A stretch of DNA of 41,434 nucleotides from Chara braunii (Eukaryota > Streptophyta > Charophyceae > Charales > Characeae). Of this stretch, positions 8,860 through 18,789 are shown one piece after another (positions within the stretch are counted from its first letter, which is position 1; each line of letters begins with the position of its first letter). The notes under the pieces were generated by a model. The model had not been told where the DNA came from. It saw nothing but the letters and a program-made list of their open reading frames with translations, and did not search any database. The position numbers and the translations under genes are program-made. The stretch is taken from contig BFEA01000165.1 of NCBI GenBank assembly GCA_003427395.1, forward strand, positions 1,699,151-1,740,584, given 5' to 3'.

Positions 8860-9547
8860 TCCTAAGTGCCCGTGGACTGCGCCTTGCCTCCACATTTGTT
8901 GGCAGCACTCACGAAAGTCGGTTCACGTTTGTTGGCTGTTGTTGGGTACCCTGTGGCCCCATTCCAGAGAGATGGAGAGGGAGAGCAGGTCGATCTCTTG
9001 TTAGTTAGTTGCATATGTTGTTGCGTCGAGGACATAGGTCTGGGATGGGGTCTGGTATGGGGTTTGAAGCCAAAAGGTTTACAAAAGTTTTCATTCCAGT
9101 CCCGGAAACTTGTTTCTTATGTTTGTTCATTCGGTGGATGCATTGGTTGATTTCTCAGGTACATCACTGGAACGCGTTGCGCAGGCGCTCTAATGTTCTT
9201 GTGCCGCCTGATCAGCAACCGTTTTTTTCCTTCTTTTTTTTCCTCGTTTCTTCGTCGTATATTCACTCACGACATACGTTCTTGTGTGTTGTCTGGGCGC
9301 TCTTCCATCTCCCACTACGAATGGTTTGTTTTCTGGAGATCTAATTCTTTTCAGCGTGTCTTCCTCCTGTTCGGTGATGATAAGAATAGTACACCAGAGA
9401 AAAATGTCGAAAATAAACGGAACTATATTTTCCTTTGCTTAATTTATTTTACCTTCTAATTTTCGCGTGCTTTTCTTCATATTGCTCACAACTTATTCAC
9501 ACGATGTCTCGCTTCTGATCTGCAACTTCTCTTCCTGGCTTACATTT
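8860..9547. other. T-rich stretch with one possible acceptor
   Basis: No gene is supported. A TTTCTCAG acceptor-like site at about 9159 is followed by a protein-like stretch (VHHWNALRRRSNVLVPPDQQ), but no donor follows; the next bases are a T run. Confidence 0.3.
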
Positions 9548-9772
9548 CTTTTGTTAGGGGTTAGGGGTTCGAGTTTAGGTGTTAGGGTTTAGGTGTTAGG
9601 GGTTAGGGGTTAGGGTTTACGGGTTAGGGTACGTCGTTTGATTTACTTCACTTGTGTTTGCACTATACTTCAGCCATTGTTTGCAACACGATAGGCCAGC
9701 ATCTGGCTATTTTGGTTCACGATTACGACAGATAAATACGACTGAGTGACAACAAGTGATGCAAATTTTTGT
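9548..9772 (+). repeat. Dispersed unit with telomere-like head, copy 1
   Basis: The head (9548-9630) is a degenerate array of TTAGGGG/TTTAGGG/GTTAGGG. The body follows directly (GTCGTTT..TTACTTCACTTGT, then CAGCCATTGTTTGCAA, then ACGACAGATAAATACGA). It matches copy 2 at 10239-10427 with an offset of 657 bases, and more distantly the pair at 16728-17277. Confidence 0.8.
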
Positions 9773-9837
9773 TATGCATTGGTTTCGCTACAATCAAGCT
9801 TCGATACAACACCATCATCTTTAATGTGTCGTTAATA

Positions 9838-9845
9838 TACATATA

Positions 9846-9890
<45 letters not shown>

Positions 9891-10060
9891 CTTTTTTTTC
9901 GACGCTTTTTGAATTGTTTTCATATTCGCCGTAAACTTTCGGTAATTTTTCGAATCTCCTTTATATCACTCGTGTTTTCAGTCATTAACAATTTTTACGG
10001 TCTAAAATAATACTCTGTACACTATTCTTCTGTTCATTTGCTATCCCAGTTTTTCTCGGT
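9838..10060 (+). repeat. (AT)n plus dispersed T-rich repeat, copy 1
   Basis: A (TA)n tract at about 9838-9889 is followed by T-rich sequence that recurs at about 18262-18450. Shared words include CTTTATATC, GTACACTATTCTTCTGTTC and ATTTGCTATCCC. The second copy is also preceded by a short TA stretch. Confidence 0.65.
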
Positions 10061-10130
10061 ATTGTGTCCCCACCGTTGCTTATTCCCATGCGGGATTGAC
10101 GAGGGAGGACCACTAATCACGGTCTGCAAT

Positions 10131-10222
10131 ACGAATTGGGGCCAGGGATCAGAAGATTGGATGGGACTCAGTCGGGGACCTTTGGCTTGGGATGAGGCTG
10201 TGTAACTTGGGACTCAGACTCC
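10131..10222 (+). repeat. Phased (TGGGAY)n block 2
   Basis: Same irregular 6-7 nt phasing as block 1. It ends just before a telomere-like array. Confidence 0.55.
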
Positions 10223-10238
10223 TTTGCTATCGGGAGGA

Positions 10239-10427
10239 TGAGGGGTTAGGGTTTAGGGGTTAGGGGTTAGGGTTTACGGGTTAGGGTATGTCGTTTCATT
10301 TACTTCACTTGTATTTGCACTATACTTCAGCCATTGTTTGCAATACGGTACGCCAACATCTGGCTTTTTTGGTTCATTATTATGACGGACAAATACGACT
10401 GAGAGACAACAATTGATGCAAATTTTC
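10239..10427 (+). repeat. Dispersed unit with telomere-like head, copy 2
   Basis: A telomere-like head (about 10239-10287) is followed by the same body as copy 1, with about one difference every ten bases. The order head-then-body is conserved, so the telomere-like array travels as part of the unit. Confidence 0.8.
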
Positions 10428-10577
10428 GCCGTTGTTTGCAACTATGCACAGGAAATCACATACCACATCACAACACACAGCAAAGAGTACATGGCCGAGC
10501 TTAACAGACAGTATACGCATGACAAAGAGCACACAGCAGAGCATGACAGACGCCGCACATCATACAACTAACTACAG

Positions 10578-10711
10578 CATGACACACTCCACAAACAGCA
10601 CAGGAGTTGCTAAATGCCAGGGTTTAGGGTTTTAGGCGTTAGGGTTGTTCGGCATCGGGTGTTGTGTTCTGCGAGGTGCTTAAATTGTGTTGTTTGCCGT
10701 GTGTCATCATG
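10578..10711 (+). repeat. Fold-back unit with internal telomere-like motif, copy 1
   Basis: The left end CATGACACAC..CCACAAACA and the right end TGTTTGCCGTGTGTCATCATG are inverted relatives of each other (about 25 bases). Between them lies GGGTTTAGGG plus TTCGGCATC..GGT.TTGTG. Immediately followed by copy 2. Confidence 0.65.
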
Positions 10712-10713
10712 AA

Positions 10714-10835
10714 CATGACACACACCACAAACAACACAACAAGTGCTAAATAGCAGGGTTTAGGGTTCTTCGGCATCCGGTCTTGTGGTCTGCGATTTGC
10801 TTCGAAGTTTGTGCTGTTTGCCATGTGTCATCATG
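10714..10835 (+). repeat. Fold-back unit with internal telomere-like motif, copy 2
   Basis: Second head-to-tail copy with the same inverted ends and the same internal GGGTTTAGGGTT. The junction of the two copies (10685-10740) is an imperfect 56-bp palindrome centred on two A residues at 10712-10713. Confidence 0.65.
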
Positions 10836-10881
10836 TGGTGTGCTGTTACCGGTGTCTTCGACCTCACGCTGTGTGCTCTAC

Positions 10882-11132
10882 CCCAGACTGGAATATAGGC
10901 ATCCACCATGAACTGGGACCTGAGACTCAGGTTAAAAATATGCAAGTGGGTGTGGCACTATGGACCAGGGCATGGAATTGGAACCTACGACTGGGATGGG
11001 ACCGGGACTTAGGATTTTTATCCGATGCTGCACACTGCGGTGTTTTCGTCTGGCACTATGAAATTGGAGCCTACGACTGGGATGGGACTGGGACTGGGAA
11101 TCGGACATGGAATTGGAACCTACGGCTGGGAT
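10882..11132 (+). repeat. Phased (TGGGAY)n block 3
   Basis: The clearest 6-nt phasing is at 11065-11130 (repeated ACTGGG/GATGGG/AATTGG). A larger internal duplication is visible: GGAATTGGAACCTACG..TGGGATG occurs at about 10975 and 11108. Confidence 0.65.
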
Positions 11133-11139
11133 GCGTGTG

Positions 11140-11880
11140 TGTGTATATGAGTGTGCGTATCAGTGTGCTGCTCCCCAAACAGCCCCTTGCCAAACACATT
11201 CACAATGCTCTATCGTCTGTTCGCTGCCTCGATTCGCGTGCTTGCTTGTCTGCTATTGATGCCAGACTGCTTCAGTTAACGGTGTACACAGCTGGGTCCA
11301 AAACACTTTGAAATGGTCACAATTCTACCACGGTCTCAGTCATCTGCTGTGCTCTGTGAATTGCCATGAAGTCTCTACTGGTTGCAGTGTGTCCTGCTGT
11401 GCCGTGATATATAGCCCTCAGTTCAAACTCCACTGGAAGCAGATGACTAAAAATACTGTAGTCGTGAATTATCGAGGGCCGATCAGTTCGATGATCATAT
11501 CTCAATGGAAAAAAATAAAATAAATCAATCAATTATTAAATTAAATTAACACAAGAACGCGATGCAATCAAACAAGGACAGAAATATGCATGATGTACTT
11601 GCATTAAAAGAGAAGTAATAAATATACAAGGAAATTTTTATTTTTATTTTTTTTTGGCTATCTTATTGGCAGTTATTGCATAGATTTTGAAGGGCAAATC
11701 TGGATATATATATAGTGAAGATAAAAAGAGAGAATACATAATACAGAAAGAAATGGCCAACACTTTCTTCCGATGCTTACCACACTCAGAATGACACGCA
11801 ATTCCCCGTTCAATGCAAGCGTGATCGCAGCAGCGTGTCGGCATTGCGAGCAATGACCAAGATCCCTGCCCAATCGCACA
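11140..11880. other. Non-coding stretch
   Basis: No gene or repeat recognised. The reverse complement contains a donor-like GTG|GTAAGC near 11780, but no exon can be built around it. Confidence 0.35.
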
Positions 11881-12370
11881 CTCTGTCTATGTGTCGCGGT
11901 GCGTGCAGGCAGCGTCGTTCGACCCTGCGCCTGGGCCCTAGTATCTGCGCCTAGGTCCAACGTAGATCACGGCCCAGGTAGTACAGTTGCGCCCCTTATG
12001 CAAGGGCCGTCGTCCAAATTCAGACTCAGTATCGGTTTCCCATTGGTTCGACCGGGCTCTACAGCAGAATGCCGCTTTTCCATAGGCCAGCGACCAATGC
12101 GTGGTGTGTCGGCCTCCCAGGCATGTGCCAAGGGCTCAACCAACTGAGGCCCTGGGCTCAACTGCTTCCGTAGGAGTCTGGGCTTCGACGCACTCCAACC
12201 AACTGGCGTGCTGCAACTGCCTGATAGCCACTTCGTGCTGAATAAAAGGCCTCTCGTGGATATTCTGGCCCGCCTTCACTTAGAGCGAGGATGAGGCTTG
12301 CTCAGGGCCTAAGCCCAGAACATGTGCATGTCGGTAAGGCCCCGTTGAGGGCTCAATCCTCATATATAGA
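11881..12370. other. GC-richer single-copy-looking stretch
   Basis: Less repetitive and GC-richer than its surroundings. A plus-strand frame is open at 11899-12147 (82 codons, RAGSVVRPCAWALVSAP...), but it resembles no family I know and a minus-strand frame overlaps it. I leave it as unassigned. Confidence 0.3.
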
Positions 12371-12504
12371 AAGAATCACCAAAAAAAGGGGGAAAAAAAA
12401 TGACAAGAAAGAAAACGGAATTCCTTTGGGTGCTGCGGTATGAAAGAATACTTGACTGAAACTAACAAAAGGACTTAAAAAAAATAAAAAAATTAAAAAA
12501 ATTA

Positions 12505-13012
12505 GAGGCTGGTAAACTGACCAGACTGCCCACAGCTACAGACAAAGTAACAGAAAATGATGTTGCAATTTGGAAAGTTGCATCGAGGATAAGTCGTCAA
12601 AAAACGAAAAAAAAAAAGAAGAAAAAGTTCAACCTATATATTTGCCATGCTCTTAGCACACTGCACTGTACAATAGATCATGAAAGACTAAAATTGGTTG
12701 AGAGATTAAAATAAAAAAAAAAAACTGAAAAACAAATCAATGGAGTTGGAAACTCAGCAGAATGATAGGCAGTGCTTTGGGCTGGCCCGAGTTGATGGGG
12801 GAGGGAATCAGGAGGGAATCAGAGGGCATCAGTGGTAGCAGAAAAGCAAGTGGATTTGTCGCTATCTGCTTTCATTACCTGCGCAGCCAGTGAGTTTTGA
12901 CTGTTGAGGTTCACAGTGTTCTGTTCATGTTCTTGGACGTGGTTCCCAGCACGCGCTGCTCCCCACGAATAGATTTGAGTTGTTCCTCTCTAAAAAAATA
13001 TATAAGGAAAAA
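12505..13012 (+). repeat. Paired repeat with A-rich tail, copy 1
   Basis: Begins near GAGGCTGGTAAACTGACCAGACTG and ends with CACGCGCTGCTCCCCA..AATAGATT.GA.GTTGTT followed by A-rich DNA. Internal A runs separate the blocks. The same two blocks recur in the same order at 13172-13475. Confidence 0.6.
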
Positions 13013-13065
13013 GGAAAGAAAAGAAAAGAAAAGAGGGGTTGCCCTTTGTAATTAAAAAAAATATG

Positions 13066-13109
<44 letters not shown>

Positions 13110-13168
13110 GAGGAAAAAAAAAAAAAACACACAATTATAGAACGAATTAGCAAAAAAAAAAAAAAAAA
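13066..13168 (+). repeat. A40 homopolymer and A-rich tract
   Basis: Run of about 40 A at 13066-13105, followed by further A runs to 13168. Confidence 0.9.
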
Positions 13169-13171
13169 AAA

Positions 13172-13467
13172 GAGAAGCTGGTAAACAGACCAGACTGCTC
13201 ACACCCACAGACAAAGTAACAGAAAAAGATTTTGCAATTTGAAAAGTTTCATTGACGATAAGTCGGCAAAAAAGAAAAAAAAAAAAATTTAATGTATATA
13301 GTTGTCGTTGCGCAATCAATGGGTTTAGACTGGTCAGGTTCACAGTGGACCCTGACTTTTCATCTACCTGTTCCGTTCATGTTTCTGCTCATGCTTCAGA
13401 TGGGACTCTGGACCCGGTTCCCATCACGCGCTGCTCCCCATAAATAGATTGAAGTTGTTTTTCTTAA

Positions 13468-13475
<8 letters not shown>
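13172..13475 (+). repeat. Paired repeat with A-rich tail, copy 2
   Basis: Shares GCTGGTAAAC.GACCAGACTG, ACAGACAAAGTAACAGAAAA and the CACGCGCTGCTCCCCA end block with copy 1. It ends in A-rich DNA and carries an extra GGACTCTGGACCC insertion-like segment. Confidence 0.6.
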
Positions 13476-13500
<25 letters not shown>

Positions 13501-13559
13501 GGAGGAGTGGGTTGACTACAACCTATTGAAGAGTTGGCTGAAGCTAACAAAAAAACTCG

Positions 13560-14118
13560 ACAATAAAAGAGAGAGACAACATTTGCTGGCTATGTCTAAT
13601 CTACTGTAGTAACCACGATACCATATCTAAGTTAGTGTACTAACCACCATGCCAGTGGGTTGAACACCGTCATAAGTGTCACTTCATACTCACGTTCATA
13701 CATTGTGGTTCATACTCATGTTCATACGCATGCGCCACACACACACACACACACACACAGAGTGCCACTTCTAGGCAAGGGTTCTACTAGGGAGGATGCT
13801 CGTATCACGTCGTTAAACAGAGCCCCTTGCACCGAACTTTCTGGATACATTCGCACAACATACTATTATCTTGGTTGGTGGGCGAAATCCATATTCCTTG
13901 ACATAGGTTGTTGGTTGAAAAACCTTTCCCTTTCTCCAATACATCCCAGCTGTATCTTCTGTTGTCTGTCGTGTGTTAACTGTAACCTTCCATCACGTTC
14001 ATCCAGACAACTGTAAATTAGTTTGCCATTGGCCACTGTACTGTTTTGACCGAAACATGCAACAAATGCGGTCGGATGCATCCACAAAAGTCTTTGCCAT
14101 AGTTTCTTGATCGCACAG
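13560..14118. other. Non-coding stretch with (AC)n
   Basis: A short (AC)n tract lies at about 13738-13760. No gene is supported in the remainder. Confidence 0.35.
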
Positions 14119-14177
14119 TGCATCTTCCTCTTCGGACCATAGTGCATCTTCCTCCGAACCAGATAGTGCATCTTAGG
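14119..14177 (+). repeat. Short tandem repeat next to telomere-like array
   Basis: Three degenerate copies of a TAGTGCATCTTCCTC-type unit. Confidence 0.6.
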
Positions 14178-14190
14178 AGTTGTGTATAGT

Positions 14191-14346
14191 GAACCCTGAA
14201 CCCTGGACCCTCAACGATCGACCCACGATGGTAAACCCTGAACCCTACAACCTAAACCCTAAACCCTGACCCTCACCTGTAAACCCTAAACCCTAAACGC
14301 TCAACCCTAAAATGTCAACCCTAAACCCGAAACCCGAAACCCTAAA
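14191..14346 (-). repeat. Interstitial telomere-like array (CCCTAAA strand)
   Basis: Repeated AACCCTAAACCCT, AACCCTGA and related variants. It includes exact CCCTAAA, the complement of the plant telomere unit. Orientation is opposite to the arrays at 9.5, 10.2 and 17.0 kb. A small outlier lies near 14410-14427. Confidence 0.85.
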
Positions 14347-14475
14347 TAGTGGCAATGTACGGGATTAAGTACGCGAACTCGTTTTTGTGTCCTCCTTTCT
14401 TTCGCTGGCCCTTAACCCCAAACCCTCGAGGCTATGATATGTTTTTTTTGCTTCTGCACCCTTTCCAATTAACTT

Positions 14476-14851
14476 AGCTGATGTGTGTGTGTGTGTGTAT
14501 GTGCATGTGTGTGTACATGTGAGTGTGTGTGTGTTTGTGTGCGTGTTTGTGTGAGAGTGTGTGTGGGAGTGTGTGTATGTGTCTGTCACCCCGAAGTCTC
14601 TTACTGTGCCAATAAGGGTTGTCAGGCTTGGCTTGTTCGCACTCGAGGACGGTAAGTTGTTTATGCTTTCTACCGAACTTAGCTGTTGTGCGTGTGTGTG
14701 TACATGTGTGCGTGTTTGTGTGGGAGTGTGTGTGTGAGTGTGTATATGTATATCGGTTACACCGAAGTCTCTTATTGTGCGCAAGCATTGCTGCCAATAG
14801 GGGACGAGAGGCTTTGCTTGTTCGCACTCGAGGAAGGTAAGTTGTTTATGC
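14476..14851 (+). repeat. Tandem duplication with (GT)n tracts and donor-like ends
   Basis: Two copies of a unit made of AACTTAGCTG, a GT-rich tract, CCGAAGTCTCTTA.TGTGC and a segment ending CTCGAGGAmG|GTAAGTTG. The CCGAAGTCTC words lie 171 bases apart. Each copy ends at a donor-like GTAAGTTG at about 14652 and 14837. Confidence 0.75.
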
Positions 14852-14859
14852 CGTTGCTC

Positions 14860-15300
14860 CACCCTTCGTGCTTTCTGTCTCTGCAACTTGCGTCGTGTGC
14901 ACTGTTTGTTGTAATGTCTATTTATGTATGGTCAGTCATATTTCCTATCTTGCAGTTTAACTCAGTTATGGGATCTTTGGTGTTTTATTTCGTCTTTCGT
15001 ACCTTTTCGAGTATGACCTTATAACGTCTTGCTAATTTTTTCTTCACTTCATAAAACAACATACTTCATAAAACAACATAGCTATGTTCTTTTTATTAAA
15101 AAAATAATAATAATAAGTCCTCAGGTTTTCTTTCCTTTTCCATTCTGGGGACCCTTACAACCGGCTCCTTTTCCACCGGCAAGTTAGAAAAGGTTACAAT
15201 AACTACTTACACACGCTCCTCCCCATCATGGCGGGAAGGCGGTCCGAAGGCCTGAACGACGGGATTGATGACCTCCTAACAGAAGGATGTATAACCCTTC
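14860..15300. other. Non-coding stretch
   Basis: T-rich; a short direct repeat (ACTTCATAAAACAACATA) lies at about 15046-15080. No gene is supported. Confidence 0.35.
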
Positions 15301-15305
15301 ACCGC

Positions 15306-15550
15306 TTGGGATTGTGAATCGGGACTGTGAGTCGGGACTGTGAATCAGGATTGTGAATCGGGACTGTGAATTGGGACAGTGACAGGGGATCATGAATTGG
15401 AACCGGGACTTGGGAAGCTGATTTGGAACTGGGAACTAGGATTCAGACTTTCGCTTCGGACATAGGACTGAGACTCAGAACTTTGATTTACGACTATGAT
15501 TCGGAACTGGTGCAAGACTGTGACTTGGGACTCCGACTCGCTATTTGGGT
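15306..15550 (+). repeat. Phased (TGGGAY)n block 4
   Basis: The 5' part is regular: GGGAYTGTGArTC repeats five times with a 13-nt period (6+7). It then passes into the usual degenerate 6-nt phasing. Confidence 0.7.
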
Positions 15551-15669
15551 TCTTACTTTCGTATGTGACATGCTGATGATTTTTTTTTTATTAAACTCTG
15601 TCATCTTTGCCTCAGTACCTTTTAACGCGTCATGTGCTGAGCTTTGTTTCTGCTGCACCTGTGTTGCAG

Positions 15670-15734
15670 ACCCTTCCACAATCGACTACTTTCGTGCTTC
15701 GGTGCCTGTGTGGACTGTTTGTTTAGGCCCGACG
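15670..15734 (+). other. Candidate 65-nt exon
   Basis: A pyrimidine-rich tract ending TGTTGCAG (15662-15669) precedes 65 bases that are open in two frames; in one they read PSTIDYFRASVPVWTVCLGP. Then comes ACG|GTAAGTGC, a strong donor. In that frame the exon ends at a codon boundary, compatible with the candidate at 16084. Confidence 0.3.
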
Positions 15735-15831
15735 GTAAGTGCTCTTTCCATGAATTGTTCATGACCATTCATGTCAGACAATTGCAAAATATGTAATGCA
15801 GAAAAATCAATTGAGCAACTATCATATCCTT

Positions 15832-16035
15832 ATCGGGACTGATACTTGCCACTTGGAATGTGATTGGAAGCTAGAAAAACGACCAGGAATCAGGCCACGA
15901 ACTATAGGCCGGGAAAGGGAATCAGGCTTTGGGATTCAGACACAGGAGCGGGACTTCGGATCGGGGCTTGTTATTGGAAATGAGACTGACACTCAGGATT
16001 CCAATGTGGGAGTTGGGGCTAAGATCTCAGACTCG
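15832..16035 (+). repeat. Phased (TGGGAY)n block 5
   Basis: Degenerate 6-7 nt phasing (GGGACTGATACTTGCC, then ATCAGGC..GGGATTCAGACACAGG-like words). Confidence 0.55.
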
Positions 16036-16083
16036 TGACCGGCCGCAGATTTGAGATATTGTCTTTACGTGTTTCTCGCACAG

Positions 16084-16140
16084 GGTGCTGACCTTCATTT
16101 TTTTTCTCTCACGTACAATTGGAAGACATCAAACCCTGTT
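16084..16140 (+). other. Candidate 57-nt exon
   Basis: A TTTCTCGCACAG acceptor precedes 57 open bases (GADLHFFSLTYNWKTSNPV, exactly 19 codons) followed by TT|GTAAGC. Phase 0 at both ends, so it could join 15670-15734 and 19214-19285 without breaking frame. Confidence 0.3.
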
Positions 16141-16418
16141 GTAAGCACAACTAATCTTTTCGGATATTCATCCCCGTTCATTATCTTGCCTGTTTTTTTG
16201 CACCTACGATCTGAAGGAATAGTCTTTTCGACTGTGTGTGTGATGTCAACTGCATGTGCCAAACTCTGTTGTGCAGTGTAAGATCAATTGTACTATATAT
16301 GGTATGTTTCATACTCTGCTTTTTTCGCTTCTGTCTGTTGTGCTGTGCTTTGCATTCTCAACTTTGTTCTGCCGTTTTGTGCTACTGCAGTCTGAGCCGT
16401 GTGATCTCTGCTTTGCAG

Positions 16419-16525
16419 TCAGCCGAGTTAGAGAAAGCGTTACCCCTTGTTTTCAAAGGGAACGAACTTTGTCTGTCATTGTTCCCAACAAAGCAGTCGC
16501 ATTCTTCCTACCCAATATCCACAGG
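16419..16525 (+). other. Candidate exon-like open segment
   Basis: Lies after a CTTTGCAG acceptor-like site and reads as balanced protein (SAELEKALPLVFKGNELCLS, then LFPTKQSHSSYPIS) up to a weak donor ACAGG|GTACAA. An alternative acceptor CTACTGCAG lies at 16390. Low confidence. Confidence 0.2.
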
Positions 16526-16604
16526 GTACAAAAGTTCGCGTGATTATCTCTTCTTTATCTCTACTCCTTAGCGGATTTCGACAGCAGGACGGATTATCCA
16601 CTAG

Positions 16605-16749
16605 GGCTACTCCTTAGCGGATTTCGACTTCCATGACCACTTGTATTTGCATCCTCTTTAGTGGATTTCGACCCCAATGACGATTATCCACTATGGCTAC
16701 TCCTTAGCGGATTTCGACTTCCATGACCACTTGTATTTGCATCCTCTTT
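16605..16749 (+). repeat. 90-bp tandem repeat (TTAGCGGATTTCGAC)
   Basis: GGCTACTCCTTAGCGGATTT..CTTGTATTTGCATCCTCTTT occurs at 16605-16659 and 16695-16749 (offset 90). A shorter related copy begins at about 16561. The right copy runs directly into the dispersed unit that starts at 16728. Confidence 0.8.
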
Positions 16750-16957
16750 CAGCCATTGCTTGCAACGTGACAGACCAGCATGTGACTTTGTCCGCCACTA
16801 TCACGATGGACAAATACGAATGACAGACAATAATGATTGTAAATCGGTGGTACTGACAGTCTCTTCTTTGGTTATGGTAGAAAACAATCTCCTTATTTTT
16901 TTCAAAATTTCTTGTTATCATCTCTCTTTTTTTGGGTTTATTCTTCCCCATTTATAG
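16728..16957 (+). repeat. Dispersed unit body, copy 3 (no telomere-like head)
   Basis: Same body as 9.6 and 10.3 kb (CACTTGTATTTGCA, CAGCCATTGcTTGCAA, ACAAATACGA.TGA.AGACAA). It extends about 100 bases further 3'. It is about 90 per cent identical by eye to 17049-17277, at an offset of 321. Confidence 0.8.
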
Positions 16958-17277
16958 GGTTCAGGGTTCAGGGTTTAGAGTTTAGGGTTTAGGGGTCAGG
17001 GGCAAGGGGTTGGGGTTTACGGTTTAGGCTACGTCGTTTTCTGTAGGTCACTTGTATTTGCATCCTCTTTCAGCCATTGCTTGCAAGGTGACAGACCAGC
17101 ATGTGACTTTGTCCGTCACTATCACGATGAATAAATACGAATGACAGACAACAAGGAATGTAAATCAGTGGAACTGACAATCTCTTCTTTGGTTATGGTA
17201 GAAAACAATCTCCTGAGTTTTTTCAAAATTTTTTATTATCATCTCATTTTTTTTGGGTTTATTCTTCCCCATTTATG
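16957..17277 (+). repeat. Dispersed unit with telomere-like head, copy 4
   Basis: The head at about 16957-17030 (GGGTTCAGGG, TTTAGGG, GGGTTTACGG) is followed by GGCTACGTCGTTTTC and the same body as copy 3. The head again lies immediately 5' of the body. Confidence 0.8.
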
Positions 17278-17384
17278 GGGTGTTCTATTTTATGGACCAA
17301 CTGTATGGTTCCGTTTTTTTAATTTTTTTAAACTATGGATATGGAAGAATTTGTTTTGACAACCTTTTCTGCATCCCGGTTGGT

Positions 17385-18060
17385 TTTGTCCTGTTGTTCG
17401 ATCTATCTCGGCGAGCGTATTTGTGCTTTCATGTGGGACCACTCATCCGGTTTTTTTTTTATTGTCTTCACATACAGGTTGGTTGCCTCTCGTTATTCGG
17501 TCAGTGTGAGGGGGCGGTCCTTTCGCGCCACTGATCGTCATCTGTGATTGTCATGTTTTTTGTCTCGTTAAGAATGATTTACGAATGAGAATACCCATGT
17601 ATTGATGACGAATAAGATCTGCTGTATAAACATATGTAATGTCGAATTTTATTTTTTTTGCAGTTGTTTTTGTCTTGTTATTCGGTCTATTTAGCAGAAG
17701 GTAGTTATGCTTCATGTGGCACCAGTCATCCGGGTTTTTTTGTTATCTTCATATCCTAGCTGGTTGTTTTCCGTTGTTCGTGGTTTTGAGCATGAGGCGG
17801 TGCTTGTATGTGGGAATCGTCATCCGGGATTGTCTTTTGTACCCGTATTCTGGGTTCTTTTTCGTACTTTTTATTATATCTTTGCAGAGAAGAATGTTTT
17901 GACATCGTGTTTAGTCTGGTCTCATCGTTTGGCCTGTGGGCAGGGGCGGTGCTGGCCTGTGGGACTTGTCATCTGGGATTTGTTTTGTTGCCCCCTGTTC
18001 TGTTTAATTTTTGGTTGTTACCTCCTTTTATTTTTTGCCTCCTTGTCTTTTGGTTGTGTG
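17385..18060 (+). repeat. Degenerate tandem array of about 90-110 bp units
   Basis: Words of the type CATGTGGGAC..TCATCCGGGTTT, TTATCTTCA.ATCC..GGTTGG and GAG..GGCGGT recur near 17430, 17510, 17715, 17800 and 17950. All read in one direction; copies are strongly diverged. Open frames through the array are hydrophobic and differ from copy to copy. Confidence 0.5.
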
Positions 18061-18261
18061 CAACAAGTATGTTGATCTAACACACTTGGGTGGGGGCAGC
18101 CGCTGCTCAACCTACATCCACGTGAGGGGTCTTGTATGCAAGAGGTTCTGAACAGGGGGAGTTGTAAGGAAAAAGATAAAAAAACGAATTTTTTTTTTTT
18201 TTGTTTTCTTCTGATTTTTTTTTTGCCTTCGCGCTCGGATATTGATGTCACAATATATATG

Positions 18262-18450
18262 TGTTTATTTTTTTCTATTTTTCTTTGCTCTTCAATTGTT
18301 TGAATGTTTGCTATAACCTTTTGGTAGTTTCTCGACTTTCCTTTATATCCGTTGTATTTTTTAACTCTTACTCGTAAACAAATATTTTTTAAGGGTGTGA
18401 AATATTACTCCGTACACTATTCTTCTGTTCATTTGCTATCCCCGTTTGGC
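18262..18450 (+). repeat. Dispersed T-rich repeat, copy 2
   Basis: Matches 9889-10060; see that copy for shared words. A tandem echo (CTTCTGTTCATTTGCTATC) continues to about 18500. Confidence 0.65.
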
Positions 18451-18648
18451 TGTGTCTTCTGTTCATTTTCTATTCTTTTGTTCATTTGCTATCGCAGTGT
18501 TCTGTTGACTGTGTCTTCTACCCTATTCTGCGTTCAGTGTTGAGCTTTGTGATCTGTGATTACCCACTTGCTATATGTGATCGTGTGTTGTGTGGTGTTA
18601 GCAGTGTGTTGTACCTCACGATATCTGGTATGCCATCAATTTCAACAC

Positions 18649-18785
18649 CAGACAGAGACGTGCTATTGCAACCTGCGACTTTGAATAATGACATGCGACC
18701 GGATATGGTAGTACAGAGTGACCCTGAGAATATGAAACAGGACTGCGACTCAGAACTGGACCTCATTGCAAGACCCGGAACTTGT
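18649..18785 (+). repeat. Phased (TGGGAY)n block 6 (weak)
   Basis: Diverged block; GCGACTTTGAATAATGACATG and GGACTGCGACTCAGAACTGG-like words keep the 6-7 nt spacing. Weaker than the others. Confidence 0.4.
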
Positions 18786-18789
18786 GTAC

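Noticed and set aside
14365-14886. Minus-strand His/Thr-rich ORFs
   Set aside because: Translation of GT/AC-rich tracts within a tandem duplication.
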